A model generated the notes under the pieces. The model saw nothing but the letters and a program-made list of their open reading frames with translations. It searched no databases and was not told the DNA's origin. Source: Hymenobacter jejuensis (GTDB lineage Bacteria; Bacteroidota; Bacteroidia; Cytophagales; Hymenobacteraceae). From it: a stretch of 64,000 nt of DNA. The translations under genes and the position numbers were made by a program. Shown here in pieces: positions 44,144-53,295 of this stretch (the first letter of the stretch is position 1; each line of letters starts with the position of its first letter). The stretch covers positions 3,162,001 through 3,226,000 of the forward strand of contig NZ_CP040896.1 of the NCBI RefSeq assembly GCF_006337165.1, given 5' to 3'.

Positions 44144-45616
44144 TTACAATAATGTGGCCGCTCTGGCGCCGAACAACTGGCGCCGCAAAAGCGCATCCCG
44201 ACCATACACATCGGCGTAAAAGCGCGGCTTGCCACCCACAACGGCACACGTGGCATACCGAACGTGCAGCGGCAGCGGGCGCTTCAGATAAAAGGTGCGC
44301 GAGCGAGGATTGGCTTCGCATTCGCCGTCTTTGGGCAGTGCTGCCCGGGTGCTGTCGGGGCCCAGCAGGTAGGCCGCCAGCCGCATCGGGCGCTCCACGT
44401 GCATACATCCTTCGGCCAGCGCCCGGTACGTGCGCTCAAAATCTTTGTGTTCGGAGGTGTCGCTGATGTAGAGCCCGTAGGGGTTGGCAAATCGGAACAC
44501 AATGTTACCCAGCAAGTTACTGCACCCCGGCTTTTGGCGAATGGCATAAGTAAAATTCTGCTCCGTGACCTGTAGCCAGTTGATGGTGCTTGGGTCCAGC
44601 TCCCGGCCCTGCGCATCGTAAAGGGCGTAGTTGTTGTCGGCTAGAAAATCGTGCTCCGAAGGAAATTTCGCGTTCTCCTGCAAATAGGGCAGGATTTGCT
44701 GCACGGCAACGCTGCGCGGCACCCGCCACTCAGGTGCCACCGTGAAAGACGCAAGCCGGCTGCTGAACGTAGGCGTGGGCGTGCTGGCGCGCCCAATAAG
44801 CAGGCGGTGCGTGTACACGACCCGGCCCCGCCGCACCACCTCCAGGCGGTAGGCAGGCAGGTTTACTACTATATAATCGGAATCGGGAATGGCAACCCAG
44901 CGCCAGCGCTCCAGGGTCAGGGCCATTTGCTGCTCTTGTCGCCGATGGGCCACCGGGTCGGGTCCTGTGGGCTGCTGTCGCCAGTTGGCCAGTGCCTGCT
45001 GCAACTGCTGGTACTCGCGGTGCTGAGGCTGGCAGCGCAGCAGGGCTGTAGTGAAGTCGGGGGCCATGAGTGCCCGTGCTACCCACGCCGCAGGCTCAAA
45101 CGGCGCTTCGGGCTGCTCCAGGGGCGACGGGGTGAAGGCGTAGAGCTGGCCCCGGCGCAGGTGCCGCGCAAACCGCAGCACGCCGTCGGTGAGCAGTATC
45201 TCGAAGCGCGCCTGCTGCGCTACGTGGCGCGCCGGCGGCGAGGGCAACGCCAGCGAATCGGCTAAGGCCTGGAGCGCCGAGGCCTGGTAGCGACGAGGTT
45301 GAAGGCCGAAGTCTTCGGCCCGCGTCAGCAATGCCAACGCCGCCCGGCCTATTGTGCCGATTTCCAGGCCTGCGCTCCAGGCTGGCTGGTAATTGCGCAG
45401 CGCATAAAATGACTGATCGCCCTGCAATTCGGCCAGCGGCACGCGGCGCGGCGGCTTGTCGGCCGTGTCGAGCAACAGCAACTGAATATGGGCCGGCAAC
45501 GAATTGGGCTTGGTTTGGAGCGGCCTTACGCGGCCTTGGCCACCCGCAGGGCGCTCGGGCAGCGTAGCAAATGCAGTCAGGAAGGCGACGAGCAACACGC
45601 ACATTATTAAGCGCAT
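44144..45616 (-). CDS. YcbB-like L,D-transpeptidase paralogue lacking catalytic histidines
   Basis: 490 residues from the ATG at 45616, with an N-terminal signal/anchor. The architecture is that of YcbB/LdtD-type enzymes: a peptidoglycan-binding/scaffold region (LLTRAEDFGLQPRRYQASAL, RHLRRGQL) and a C-terminal YkuD domain (VVNLPAYRLEVVRRGRVVYTHRLLIG, TPTFSSRLASFTVAPEWRVPRS). The active site is abnormal. Where the paralogue at 57784 has YLHDTP and SHGCIR, this protein has YISDTS and AEGCMH. Cys404 is kept, but both histidines (aligned to Ser385 and Glu402) are gone. Probably inactive or altered in chemistry. Confidence 0.88.
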   Translation of the reverse strand: MRLIMCVLLVAFLTAFATLPERPAGGQGRVRPLQTKPNSLPAHIQLLLLDTADKPPRRVPLAELQGDQSFYALRNYQPAWSAGLEIGTIGRAALALLTRAEDFGLQPRRYQASALQALADSLALPSPPARHVAQQARFEILLTDGVLRFARHLRRGQLYAFTPSPLEQPEAPFEPAAWVARALMAPDFTTALLRCQPQHREYQQLQQALANWRQQPTGPDPVAHRRQEQQMALTLERWRWVAIPDSDYIVVNLPAYRLEVVRRGRVVYTHRLLIGRASTPTPTFSSRLASFTVAPEWRVPRSVAVQQILPYLQENAKFPSEHDFLADNNYALYDAQGRELDPSTINWLQVTEQNFTYAIRQKPGCSNLLGNIVFRFANPYGLYISDTSEHKDFERTYRALAEGCMHVERPMRLAAYLLGPDSTRAALPKDGECEANPRSRTFYLKRPLPLHVRYATCAVVGGKPRFYADVYGRDALLRRQLFGARAATLL

Positions 45617-45671
45617 AACCAAATAATGAATAAGGTTGGAAGAAAAACATGCGTTGGCTCGCCGCAACGGG

Positions 45672-45884
45672 TCAGCTTTGTGGCCGACGGCGGTGCGTGC
45701 TAATGCCCAACAGGGCATACAGCGGGCTGTAGCCGGCAACGCCCGTCGCCAGCAAGGCGAGCGGCAGGAGAAGCCAGGCCATGAGCATGGGCGTGCTCAG
45801 GTCCTGCCGCGAGATGATGCCGGTCAGGACGGTAGCCAGCAGAATGCGGATCACCCGATCGAAGGAACTTAGATTTTGATGCAT
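45672..45884 (-). CDS. DUF2892/YgaP-type small membrane protein
   Basis: 70 residues from the ATG at 45884. Two hydrophobic segments (LLATVLTGIIS... and WLLLPLALLATGVAGYSPLYALLG) with the ATGxxGYSPLY pattern of the DUF2892 family, in which a Cys normally stands where Ser is here (GxCPLY). Inner-membrane protein of unknown role, often near sulfur or stress genes. Lies in a same-strand run between the SRPBCC and L,D-transpeptidase genes. Confidence 0.7.
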   Translation of the reverse strand: MHQNLSSFDRVIRILLATVLTGIISRQDLSTPMLMAWLLLPLALLATGVAGYSPLYALLGISTHRRRPQS

Positions 45885-45944
45885 GATTGACACAGCATTA
45901 GGGTCGAAAACGCATACCAAAACGGGCGGGCGTTGGCCGCTTTT

Positions 45945-46583
45945 TCAAGCCGCCAACGCCCGCTGCTGTTGTGCCAGATGTTCGGCGCGGGCGCGAATGC
46001 CGCGCAGCATCCGGGCTTCCATCAGTGCGTGCAAGGGCTCAACGGCCCCGCGCCACAGCAGGAAGTTGGGGAGCGTGGGTGGGTAACGAAAGCGCGACAC
46101 GGCCACCAAGCGGGTGCGCATCCGGGAGAGCGGCCGCAGGTGAAACGACCACAAGTTTTCGGTGCCCGGCACCAGGCGCCCGAAGAAGACGAGGTGCTCG
46201 GCGTCGGGTTGGCGCGCCAAGCGCGGTCCGCCCATCGGGCCCAGCTGCAACACATCGCCGGGCTGCGGCTGCTGAAACTGCGGCAGCACCACATCGGCGC
46301 TGTGCACCGGCAGGCCAATGAGCCGTTCGAGCCAGTCGTAGCTATAAAATCCGCCTTTATCGACGCCTAGCTGCCGCAACCAGGGCATGATGGCGGCGGG
46401 TGGTGCCGCCACCGTAATCGCCCGGACAGTGGAGTAGGTGGGGTACGGCAACAGCTCGTCGCCGGGGTAAGCCAGCTGCACTTCCTCGGCGGTGGCACCC
46501 CAGCGGGCCAACCGCGGGCGGGCCAACCAAGCGTAAGCCGCCAAGGCGAACGTCATCCAGCCCAATGCCGTTGCAGCTTTCAT
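45945..46583 (-). CDS. SRPBCC family protein
   Basis: 212 residues. One N-terminal hydrophobic segment (residues 3-20), then WGATAEEVQLAYPGDELLPYP, STVRAITVAAPPAAIMPWLRQLGVDKGGFYSYDWLER and a C-terminal helix, the pattern of START/SRPBCC proteins that bind lipidic or other hydrophobic ligands in a helix-grip fold. Ligand unknown. It is downstream of the cation ATPase and upstream of the DUF2892 gene, with spacers of 60-70 bp. Confidence 0.75.
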   Translation of the reverse strand: MKAATALGWMTFALAAYAWLARPRLARWGATAEEVQLAYPGDELLPYPTYSTVRAITVAAPPAAIMPWLRQLGVDKGGFYSYDWLERLIGLPVHSADVVLPQFQQPQPGDVLQLGPMGGPRLARQPDAEHLVFFGRLVPGTENLWSFHLRPLSRMRTRLVAVSRFRYPPTLPNFLLWRGAVEPLHALMEARMLRGIRARAEHLAQQQRALAA

Positions 46584-46591
46584 GACATGGT

Positions 46592-46618
46592 ATATAAATT
46601 ATTGACAATCAAGTTATT
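46592..46618. repeat. AT-rich intergenic repeat copy
   Basis: Core TTGACAATCAA at 46602-46612 with flanks TATAAATTA and GTTATTG, close to the 10582-10610 copy. It lies between the ATPase and SRPBCC genes. Confidence 0.65.
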
Positions 46619-46650
46619 GTGAAATAAACATTTGATGCTGAGCAAATCGG

Positions 46651-49320
46651 CTAATGCGGCACCCGAGGGCGGCGCTGCCACCGGCTCAGGGCCCACCCCA
46701 GAAGCTGCCCAAATACCAGCATGACAATCGCGGGGGCTACAATCAGGGTTAGCGCCAGGGAGTTTAGTTGCTGAATACCCAACAGCTCGCGCAGGCCCGG
46801 CAGGAAGTAGGAGAGCAGCAACAGCCCCGTGCACAGCGCCAGCGCCAGCCACACGTAGCGGTTGCGAAACACGTCGTTGTGCCGCAGTGGCGTACCGATG
46901 CCGGCCATGTTGAAAACGTGCAGCAGCTGGGCCGCGGCCAAGCCATAAAACAGTATGTTGTTGCTAACCGTAGTCGATAACCCGTATTGATAATGTGCTG
47001 TGAAATAACTGGTTAGCAAAGCCAGGGTCATGAGGGCGGCGTAGGCGGTGGCCAGCCGCCAGTCGCCGGGCCGCATGACAGGCGAGCGGGGCGAGCGCGG
47101 CGGATGCTGCATGACGCGGCCACTGCCCTCGCCAACCCCCAAGGCAAGGGCAGGGAATACGTCGGTCAGCAGGTTCAGAAACAGGATCTGCAAGGGCAGC
47201 AGCCCCAAGCCCACACCAACCAACCCAGCCGTCGTGACCACCAGCAGCTCGCTCAAATTGCAGGAAACCAGATACAGCACGAAGCGCCGGATGTTGGTGA
47301 AAATGATGCGTCCTTGCTCTACCGCCGCCACAATCGACGCAAACGAATCGTCGCGCAGCACCAGAGCGGCAGCTTCACTGGCCACCTGAGTGCCGCGCAA
47401 GCCCATGGCCACACCGATATCAGCTTTCTTGAGGGCGGGGGCATCATTAACGCCGTCGCCGGTCATGGCCACAATGTGTCCCTGCTGCTGATAAATGCTA
47501 ACCAGATCGAGCTTTTGGGCCGGGCTCACGCGGGCGAATACGGTGGTTTGCAACAGCTGACGGCGACCGGCACCGTTGGGATGCGCCGTCAGGTTGAGCA
47601 GCTCCGCTCCGGTGAGTACGGTGGTGTGAGGGTCGGCGGAAAGGTGTACCTGCCGGGCCACGGTGAGGGCGGTGGCGGGGTGGTCGCCGGTAACCATAAT
47701 CACCCTAATACCAGCATGTTGACAAGCGGCTAATGCCGGAATCACTTCTGCCCGGGGCGGATCGAGAAAGGCTACCAAACCCAGCCACACCAACTCGTGC
47801 GCCCAGTCCGGCTGGTCTTCGGAATCGAGCACGCGGTAAGCGAGCGCCAGCGTGCGCAAGCCACTCTGGGCCAGCTCTTCGGCGCGGTGTAGCCACAGCG
47901 CGGTTTCGGTTGCCGTGAGCGGCTGCGGCCCGTCGGCGGTCTGTACCTGGGCGCTGTGGTGCAACACTTCTTCGGCCGCGCCTTTCACGGCCACCCAGGC
48001 CGGCACGTGGGCGCTGGCGTGCAGCGTAGCCATCAGGCGGGTATCGGAGTTAAAGGGCTGCTCGGCCAGCCGCCGCGAAGCGGCTTGGGTGCCGGGCACA
48101 TCGAAGCGGCTGGTGTGGGCCAGCGAGAGCAGCGCGACTTCCAACGGGTCGCCTAGGGTGGCATCGGCGTCGGCCGGCGAGAAGGTAGCGTTGTTGCAGA
48201 GCACGGCCACGCGCAGCAGGTACTGGTAGGCTTCGCTGCGCAGCAACGGGTTGGCATTAAACTCAATCTCCGTTTCGCCGGGCGTAAATTCTATCCGGCC
48301 TTCCGGCAGCCAGATGGTGTGCACAGCCATCTGATTTTGTGTAAGGGTGCCGGTTTTGTCGGTGAAAATAACGTCAGTGCCGCCCAGGGTTTCAACGGCT
48401 GCCAAGCGTTTTACCAGCACGTTGCGCCGCGCCAGCCGCAGCATGCCGTACGCTAAGGCCAACGTCGCCACGATGGACATACCTTCCGGAATAGCGGCCA
48501 CGGCCAGCACAATTGCGGTTTTGAGCAGCAGATACGTCGATTTGCCCTCCAGCACGCCGGCTACTACAAACAGCGCCGCCAAGCCCACGGTAATGAACAC
48601 CAGCTGCTGGGCCAGGCGGTCGAGCTTGGCCTCCAGTGGCGTCGCCGCGTGGCGGGCCTGCTGCACCATCTGCGTGATGGTACCGAGCTGAGTGGTGCCG
48701 CCCACGCCTGTCACGTAGGCTCGGCCAGTACCATTGACTACTGCGGTTCCTTTAAACAAGGTGTTGACTTGCTCGGCCAGCGGGGCGTCGGCAGGCACCT
48801 TGGTAAGTTGCTTGCTGACGGGCATGGATTCGCCGGTCAGGGCCGATTCGTTGACCTGAAGCTGTTGCGCTTCAAACAGCTCGGCGTCGGCGGCTACTAC
48901 CTCGCCGGCTTCTACCAGCAGCACGTCGCCCACCGTCACCTGATCCGATGGGATGCCGCGTACCTGGCCTTCGCGCAGCACGCGGGCCGTGCTTACCCCC
49001 AACCGGCGCAAGGCCGCCATCGAGGCCTGCGCATTCCATTCCAGCCAGAAGCCGATCAGGGCATTGAGCAGAATGACGCCCACAATGGCGTAGCCCTCCG
49101 CTAGGTCGTGGAAAGCAAATGAAAAAATGGCCGCGCCCCCTAGCACGGCCACGATGAGGCTCCGAAACTGCCGCGCCAGCACCCGCAGCCAGCTTTCATC
49201 GGCCACGGTTTCCACTGCATTAGGACCGTAGGAGGCGAGTCGCCGCGCGGCTTCGGCGTCGCTGAGACCCGTAACAGCGGCGGGAGCGATGACGGGTGGG
49301 GCTTCGACAGAAACGGGCAT
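46651..49320 (-). CDS. P-type cation-transporting ATPase (P2 type)
   Basis: 889 residues from the ATG at 49320; a TTG at 49332 is in frame. Cation-ATPase N-terminal domain (SDAEAARRLASYGPNAV), actuator motif TGES in ESALTGESMPVSKQ near residue 168, PEGM in TM4, phosphorylation site DKTGTLTQNQMAV, hinge TGDGVNDAPALKKADIGVAMG, and six C-terminal TM helices. The TM4 PEGM and general layout fit Ca2+ or Na+/K+-like P2 pumps; the ion is not fixed. It lies in the stress-gene run downstream of two universal stress protein genes, 100 bp after the nearer one. Confidence 0.93.
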   Translation of the reverse strand: MPVSVEAPPVIAPAAVTGLSDAEAARRLASYGPNAVETVADESWLRVLARQFRSLIVAVLGGAAIFSFAFHDLAEGYAIVGVILLNALIGFWLEWNAQASMAALRRLGVSTARVLREGQVRGIPSDQVTVGDVLLVEAGEVVAADAELFEAQQLQVNESALTGESMPVSKQLTKVPADAPLAEQVNTLFKGTAVVNGTGRAYVTGVGGTTQLGTITQMVQQARHAATPLEAKLDRLAQQLVFITVGLAALFVVAGVLEGKSTYLLLKTAIVLAVAAIPEGMSIVATLALAYGMLRLARRNVLVKRLAAVETLGGTDVIFTDKTGTLTQNQMAVHTIWLPEGRIEFTPGETEIEFNANPLLRSEAYQYLLRVAVLCNNATFSPADADATLGDPLEVALLSLAHTSRFDVPGTQAASRRLAEQPFNSDTRLMATLHASAHVPAWVAVKGAAEEVLHHSAQVQTADGPQPLTATETALWLHRAEELAQSGLRTLALAYRVLDSEDQPDWAHELVWLGLVAFLDPPRAEVIPALAACQHAGIRVIMVTGDHPATALTVARQVHLSADPHTTVLTGAELLNLTAHPNGAGRRQLLQTTVFARVSPAQKLDLVSIYQQQGHIVAMTGDGVNDAPALKKADIGVAMGLRGTQVASEAAALVLRDDSFASIVAAVEQGRIIFTNIRRFVLYLVSCNLSELLVVTTAGLVGVGLGLLPLQILFLNLLTDVFPALALGVGEGSGRVMQHPPRSPRSPVMRPGDWRLATAYAALMTLALLTSYFTAHYQYGLSTTVSNNILFYGLAAAQLLHVFNMAGIGTPLRHNDVFRNRYVWLALALCTGLLLLSYFLPGLRELLGIQQLNSLALTLIVAPAIVMLVFGQLLGWALSRWQRRPRVPH

Positions 49321-49420
49321 AGCCAGTAGCAATGAACGGTGAAAGGAACTTTGCGCTACCGGTCGCGGCGGCGCGACAAGGACGGGCAGAAGAGCAGGTA
49401 GGTTAGTTGGAAAACGGCGC

Positions 49421-50317
49421 CTACACTTCCGGCCAAAGCATGCCGTCGTCGGCCGACAGGTGTAGCGGTTTGCGCCGTGGCGCCGATGGCTCGCTTACCG
49501 GCAGGACCAGCACCGGAACCGGACTCTGCGCAATAACCCGGGCCGTGACGCTGCGGTGAAACAACTCACCGAGGTAGCTGTGCGGGCGGGCCAGCACCAC
49601 CACAAGGTCGGCGGCTTGCTCGCCGATGGCTTCCAGCAAGCCGCCGGTCGGGCTTTTGTGTTGGTAGCCCCGCAAATCGACGGAGCGCACGGCGGCGGTC
49701 AGGCCGCTGCGCTGCACGGCCCGCAAGGCGCGAGCGCAGGTTTCATCGTCGTCCAGGGGTGACACGTGCACAACGGTCAGCTCTGGCGCCAAGGCCCGAA
49801 ACAGCTCACTCACGGCGGCGCAGTCTTTCAAGGCAAAGTCGTCGCCGTCGGCCGCGATCAGTACCCGTTGGGGCAAGGCCGATGCGGCCGTCGCGACGGG
49901 CACCAGCAGCATGGGCAGCTGGGCAGACCGCAGCAAGTCGAGGGCGGCTGTGCTCAGCAGCTCCGAGGAAGCACGCTCGGTGGCCGGCAGACCCAGCACA
50001 AACAACGCCGGCTGGTGCCGTGAAGCAAGGTCGAAGGCTACTTCGGGCAGCAGGTCGGTGGTTAGCTCAACCGTGGTGGGCGCCCGCAGTCTGCCCACCA
50101 GTTGCGCCAGTAGCGCGCTGGTATCTTTCTCATAATCAAGCTCTTCGCGTCGCATGGTTTCGCCCACGAAAACGTACGGGTCGAAGAGAGAAGCGCGCTT
50201 AACGTGCAGCAGCACCAGGCGGCCGCCCAAAGCACTGGCCAGGGAGTCGGCATATTGCACCGCCCGTTGCGCGGCCTGAAAAAAGCCGCTGAGCACCACC
50301 AGCGAAAAGCGCATCAT
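49421..50317 (-). CDS. universal stress protein, tandem UspA domains
   Basis: 298 residues. First half RFSLVVLSGFFQAAQRAVQYADSLA...LVLLHVK, second half from about 150, RVLIAADGDDFALKD...ADLVVVLARPHSYLGELFHRSVTARVIAQSPVPVLVLPV. No GxxGx(9)GS nucleotide motif. Two possible ATGs, 50317 and 50314. 58 bp downstream of another stress-protein gene and 100 bp upstream of the ATPase gene, all on one strand. Confidence 0.88.
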   Translation of the reverse strand: MMRFSLVVLSGFFQAAQRAVQYADSLASALGGRLVLLHVKRASLFDPYVFVGETMRREELDYEKDTSALLAQLVGRLRAPTTVELTTDLLPEVAFDLASRHQPALFVLGLPATERASSELLSTAALDLLRSAQLPMLLVPVATAASALPQRVLIAADGDDFALKDCAAVSELFRALAPELTVVHVSPLDDDETCARALRAVQRSGLTAAVRSVDLRGYQHKSPTGGLLEAIGEQAADLVVVLARPHSYLGELFHRSVTARVIAQSPVPVLVLPVSEPSAPRRKPLHLSADDGMLWPEV

Positions 50318-50375
50318 AATCGGGAGTTAAGAAAGCAGGAGACAAAAGCAACGACTATCGAGCACGCGGCCTCAC

Positions 50376-51203
50376 TCAGTCCAGTGCGGGCAAAAGCAGC
50401 ACCGGAATGGGGCTTTCGCTGATGAGCTGGGCCGTAACGCTGCGGTGAAACAAGCTGCTAAGCAGGCTGTGGCGACGGGCAACCACGACCAGCAAGTCAG
50501 CCTTCACTTCGACGGCACCTTGCAAAATGCCTTCGGCCGGTTTGGGGTGGTAGACTATCCGCACGTGTTCGGGCGTCAGCGCGGTGGCCACCCCGCTTTG
50601 CTGGGCCGTGTGCATGGCCCGGTGGTAGGCTTCGGCCCCCGGATCGTGCTGATCGACTACGTGAATGACGTCCAGCGTGCCCTGTAAGGCTTGCAGTAAG
50701 TCGCTCACAATGTGTTGGTTATCATACAGGGAGAACGAGTCGCCGTCGACGGCTAGCGCTAGGCGGCGGGGCGGAAACGTGTCCCAGCCCACGGTAGGCA
50801 CAATCAGCAGCGGGAAAGGCACATGGCGCAGCACGTCGAGGGCGGCGCTGGTCACTACCTCCACGGGCGTAGTGGCCGTGCCGGGGCGACCTAGCACAAG
50901 CAACTGGGGCTGGTGATGGCGCACCGCCTCGGCCACGGCATCGGGCAGAAACGCCTCGGAAATCTCGACCTGCGTGGGCACCGGTTGGCCTTCGGCCAGC
51001 GCGTAGAGGGCCTGCTGGGTTTGCCGGGCGTTGCGCTCCGCGTGGCGGTCAGCGTATTCTTCGGGTGAAAGCAAGCCGTCGTGGCGCACGTGCAGCAGCA
51101 CCAGATGCGACTGAAGCGGCACGGCCAGCCCTGCCGCGTACGACAAAGCTCGGTTAGACACGGCAAAAAAATCGGTCAGCACAACAATGGCGGGAGTCGT
51201 CAT
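50376..51203 (-). CDS. universal stress protein, tandem UspA domains
   Basis: 275 residues. TPAIVVLTDFFAVSNRALSYAAGLAVPL...LVLLHVR, then from about residue 140 RLALAVDGDSFSLYDNQ...ADLLVVVARRHSLLSSLFHRSVTAQLISESPIPVLLLP. It shares the LFHxSVTA ending with three of the other four stress proteins here. No FNR-like site was seen immediately upstream, so it may be read from further up or have another promoter. Confidence 0.88.
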   Translation of the reverse strand: MTTPAIVVLTDFFAVSNRALSYAAGLAVPLQSHLVLLHVRHDGLLSPEEYADRHAERNARQTQQALYALAEGQPVPTQVEISEAFLPDAVAEAVRHHQPQLLVLGRPGTATTPVEVVTSAALDVLRHVPFPLLIVPTVGWDTFPPRRLALAVDGDSFSLYDNQHIVSDLLQALQGTLDVIHVVDQHDPGAEAYHRAMHTAQQSGVATALTPEHVRIVYHPKPAEGILQGAVEVKADLLVVVARRHSLLSSLFHRSVTAQLISESPIPVLLLPALD

Positions 51204-51223
51204 GGCGCGGTAGGGATGAAGAT

Positions 51224-51445
51224 TTAGAAAGAGCCGGCGTAGCGGCCGGTAACGAAACGGTTGCGGGCCAGCCCTTCCGCTTCCGTCAGCGTGTCGCTGA
51301 GCGGGCGGTATTCTGGCGGCATATGATAACTCGGGTTGGCATGCGTACGCGAGCGACTACGGTGGCCCCGGTGTTGCTCCGAAACCTCACTGTCGGGAAC
51401 AGAGGTCGGGAACCGTTGATACTTCTTCGGAAGGCGATGGTGCAT
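51224..51445 (-). CDS. possible small hypothetical protein
   Basis: 73 codons with an ATG, ending 20 bp before the start of the stress-protein gene on the same strand. The first part is rich in His, Arg and Pro. The end (PPEYRPLSDTLTEAEGLARNRFVTGRYAGSF, quoted here only as beginning PPEYRPLSD) looks more like a folded protein. A shorter form starting at the internal Met before PPEYRP is possible. Family not recognised. Position is the main support. Confidence 0.35.
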   Translation of the reverse strand: MHHRLPKKYQRFPTSVPDSEVSEQHRGHRSRSRTHANPSYHMPPEYRPLSDTLTEAEGLARNRFVTGRYAGSF

Positions 51446-51524
51446 AACTATTTGATAGTTAGGTTTATATACATAACAGTGTGTCGTAGGCCAAACGTTG
51501 GCTTAGCCAGACTAGCCCGAAAAC

Positions 51525-52973
51525 TCAGGCCGCACCGCGCAGGTGCAGGTGGTTATTCACGTCGCGGGCGCCGCAGGCGTAGGCTTCGGTCGCCGCGGTT
51601 TTGCGGTCGAGCAAGGAATCGACGGTGCCGGTGAGGGTCACGCGCCCGTCCCGAATCAGCAGGTTGATGTCCTGGTCGTGCAGGCGCGCCGACCAATAGT
51701 AGTGGTTGCGTAGGCGCTTTTCCAGCACGTGGTCGGGCTCGATGTTTTCCAGGTGAATCGGCACGTCGCCTTCCCCGATGGCGGCTACCGCGGGTGTAAA
51801 ATGCTCAGCAGCAAATACCTGCAAGTGATTGTCTACCTCAATGACGCCGTTGACGCCCGCGGCTACGTCTTCGGCCCGCTCCTGATCGGAGTGCGAATGC
51901 ACGGTGCCGTAGAGCTGCGCCTTGCCGTTGCTGACGTTCACCGTAAAACCGTAGTGGCCCACAAAAGCATCGCGGGCCAGCGCAGCTTTGATGTTGCGCT
52001 GAATGGCCGCGTCGGGCGACGGGTAGTAGGCGCGCACTTGCAGCAGGTTACGCACGTCGAACACGCCCACCACATTGGCCGCATCTTCGCCGGCGGCGCG
52101 TTTGGCAGCTAGGCTGCTGACTACGCCGCTCAGCGTTGCCACGCCATCGTGCACGCTCACGTGGGTGCCGGGCTCGAAGGCCCGCACCCGCGGGTCGTAG
52201 CCAAACATGTCGCGGATGGCCTGGGCTATGTCCTCATCGGCTTTGGGAGCGAATTTCTGGTTGCGCAGTTCCTTGTCCAGTGCCCAGTAGGCCACAAACA
52301 GGTCGCGGGCCTCAACGCGGCTAGCGCCGGCCAGGTAAGCCAGCGCAATCACGTGGTCGCGCTCAACGGCGGTGCCCACCGTGCCCGCCAGATGCACCAC
52401 TCCGTGATCGGTACGGACGGTAACCAGGGTGCTTTTTACCCGAATATCCCACTCCAGCAACGCCCGGATCTGGGCCGTGATTTCGTCGTCGGAATTGGTA
52501 AGTTCGCCGCCCCGGATGTGAAGATGATTTTTGATCTGGCGCACGCCATGCACGCTTTTTAGCACTTGCAGCACGAGCTGCTGTTCGGCCCACGATTGCA
52601 CGGTGCCTTCTGTCAGCACGGTGCCGTCGTGGACGAAGCAGCGTACGTTGTAGTCGGCTGTGGCGGGATCTTGGGCCAGCGCTTTCTCGACGTTGCTCAG
52701 CAAGTCGGCATCGGGCACGACGGGCGTGCGCACCAGCAGCTCGTTGATTACGCCGCGCACGCCGCGCACGGCTTTGGCAATCTCCTCGGCCCGTTCGCGC
52801 GAGAGCAGGCTGGTAGTCGAGCCGGTCAGCTTGACAAGGCCGCGGTCGGTGGCCACGTGGATGAAATGCGCGCTAACGCCTTTTTTCATCCGAAAAAGCA
52901 GTTCGATGGCCGCTGTGATGTCGGCGTCGGCGAGGCGCTCTTCGGGCGCGAGGGTGGCAGACGAGGGGTTCAT
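51525..52973 (-). CDS. protein with six BON domains
   Basis: 482 residues built of six BON units at roughly 17-85, 90-160, 165-240, 245-320, 325-395 and 405-480. Each has the pattern IxxAIxxLL...VxVxxGxVxLxGxVxSxxxRxxAxxxAxxVxGVxxVxNxLxV. BON domains bind phospholipid membranes; OsmY and other stress proteins have two. No signal peptide is visible, unlike periplasmic OsmY, so this one may act in the cytoplasm or be exported otherwise. An FNR-like dyad lies 100 bp upstream of the ATG. Confidence 0.9.
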   Translation of the reverse strand: MNPSSATLAPEERLADADITAAIELLFRMKKGVSAHFIHVATDRGLVKLTGSTTSLLSRERAEEIAKAVRGVRGVINELLVRTPVVPDADLLSNVEKALAQDPATADYNVRCFVHDGTVLTEGTVQSWAEQQLVLQVLKSVHGVRQIKNHLHIRGGELTNSDDEITAQIRALLEWDIRVKSTLVTVRTDHGVVHLAGTVGTAVERDHVIALAYLAGASRVEARDLFVAYWALDKELRNQKFAPKADEDIAQAIRDMFGYDPRVRAFEPGTHVSVHDGVATLSGVVSSLAAKRAAGEDAANVVGVFDVRNLLQVRAYYPSPDAAIQRNIKAALARDAFVGHYGFTVNVSNGKAQLYGTVHSHSDQERAEDVAAGVNGVIEVDNHLQVFAAEHFTPAVAAIGEGDVPIHLENIEPDHVLEKRLRNHYYWSARLHDQDINLLIRDGRVTLTGTVDSLLDRKTAATEAYACGARDVNNHLHLRGAA

Positions 52974-53073
52974 GGCTAAGGCTTGCGTGTAACGGAAAGG
53001 ATATCAAGCAATTGACAATTGCAAGGTAGCGCAGCCGCCAAACGGCGAAAATGACGATTGCCAGACCAAAACC

Positions 53074-53085
53074 TGACATAGATCA
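53074..53085. promoter_or_regulatory. FNR-like dyad upstream of the BON gene
   Basis: TGACATAGATCA, inside the perfect inverted repeat CCTGA-N6-TCAGG (53072-53087). It lies 100 bp before the BON start codon. The nearest -7-like sequence (RC of CAAACGGC, 53039-53046) is poor and 37 bp from the centre. Confidence 0.55.
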
Positions 53086-53139
53086 GGTGCGTCGGCAACT
53101 CGATTTTCTTTAATAACGATCAGTACATCAATCAATTGA

Positions 53140-53262
53140 CTAGCGAAGGCGCTTGTTGGCCCTTCGCCCCACACGCCCGGCACGTAGTTCGTGCTCACGG
53201 GCACCGTCGAGAAAGCGGCGCGCGAGGATTTGGGCGCCGCCCAAAATCAAAGCAACATCCAC
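53140..53262 (-). other. possible 40-codon ORF between BON and globin genes
   Basis: GTG start at 53262 preceded by AGGAG. The product has a hydrophobic beginning (VDVALILGGAQILARRFLDG) and a strongly basic end. It might be a small peptide or the remnant of a gene. There is no family evidence. The rest of the 52974-53295 spacer holds only the FNR-like site and AT-rich repeat-like sequence near 53000-53020. Confidence 0.2.
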
Positions 53263-53295
53263 GCTCCTAACTATCGAAGCGTCAGGTAATTGGTA

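Noticed and set aside
53004..53204. 66-codon minus-strand ORF upstream of the BON gene
   Set aside because: It overlaps the FNR-like site and the spacer, has no family-like sequence, and another frame of the same stretch reads equally well.
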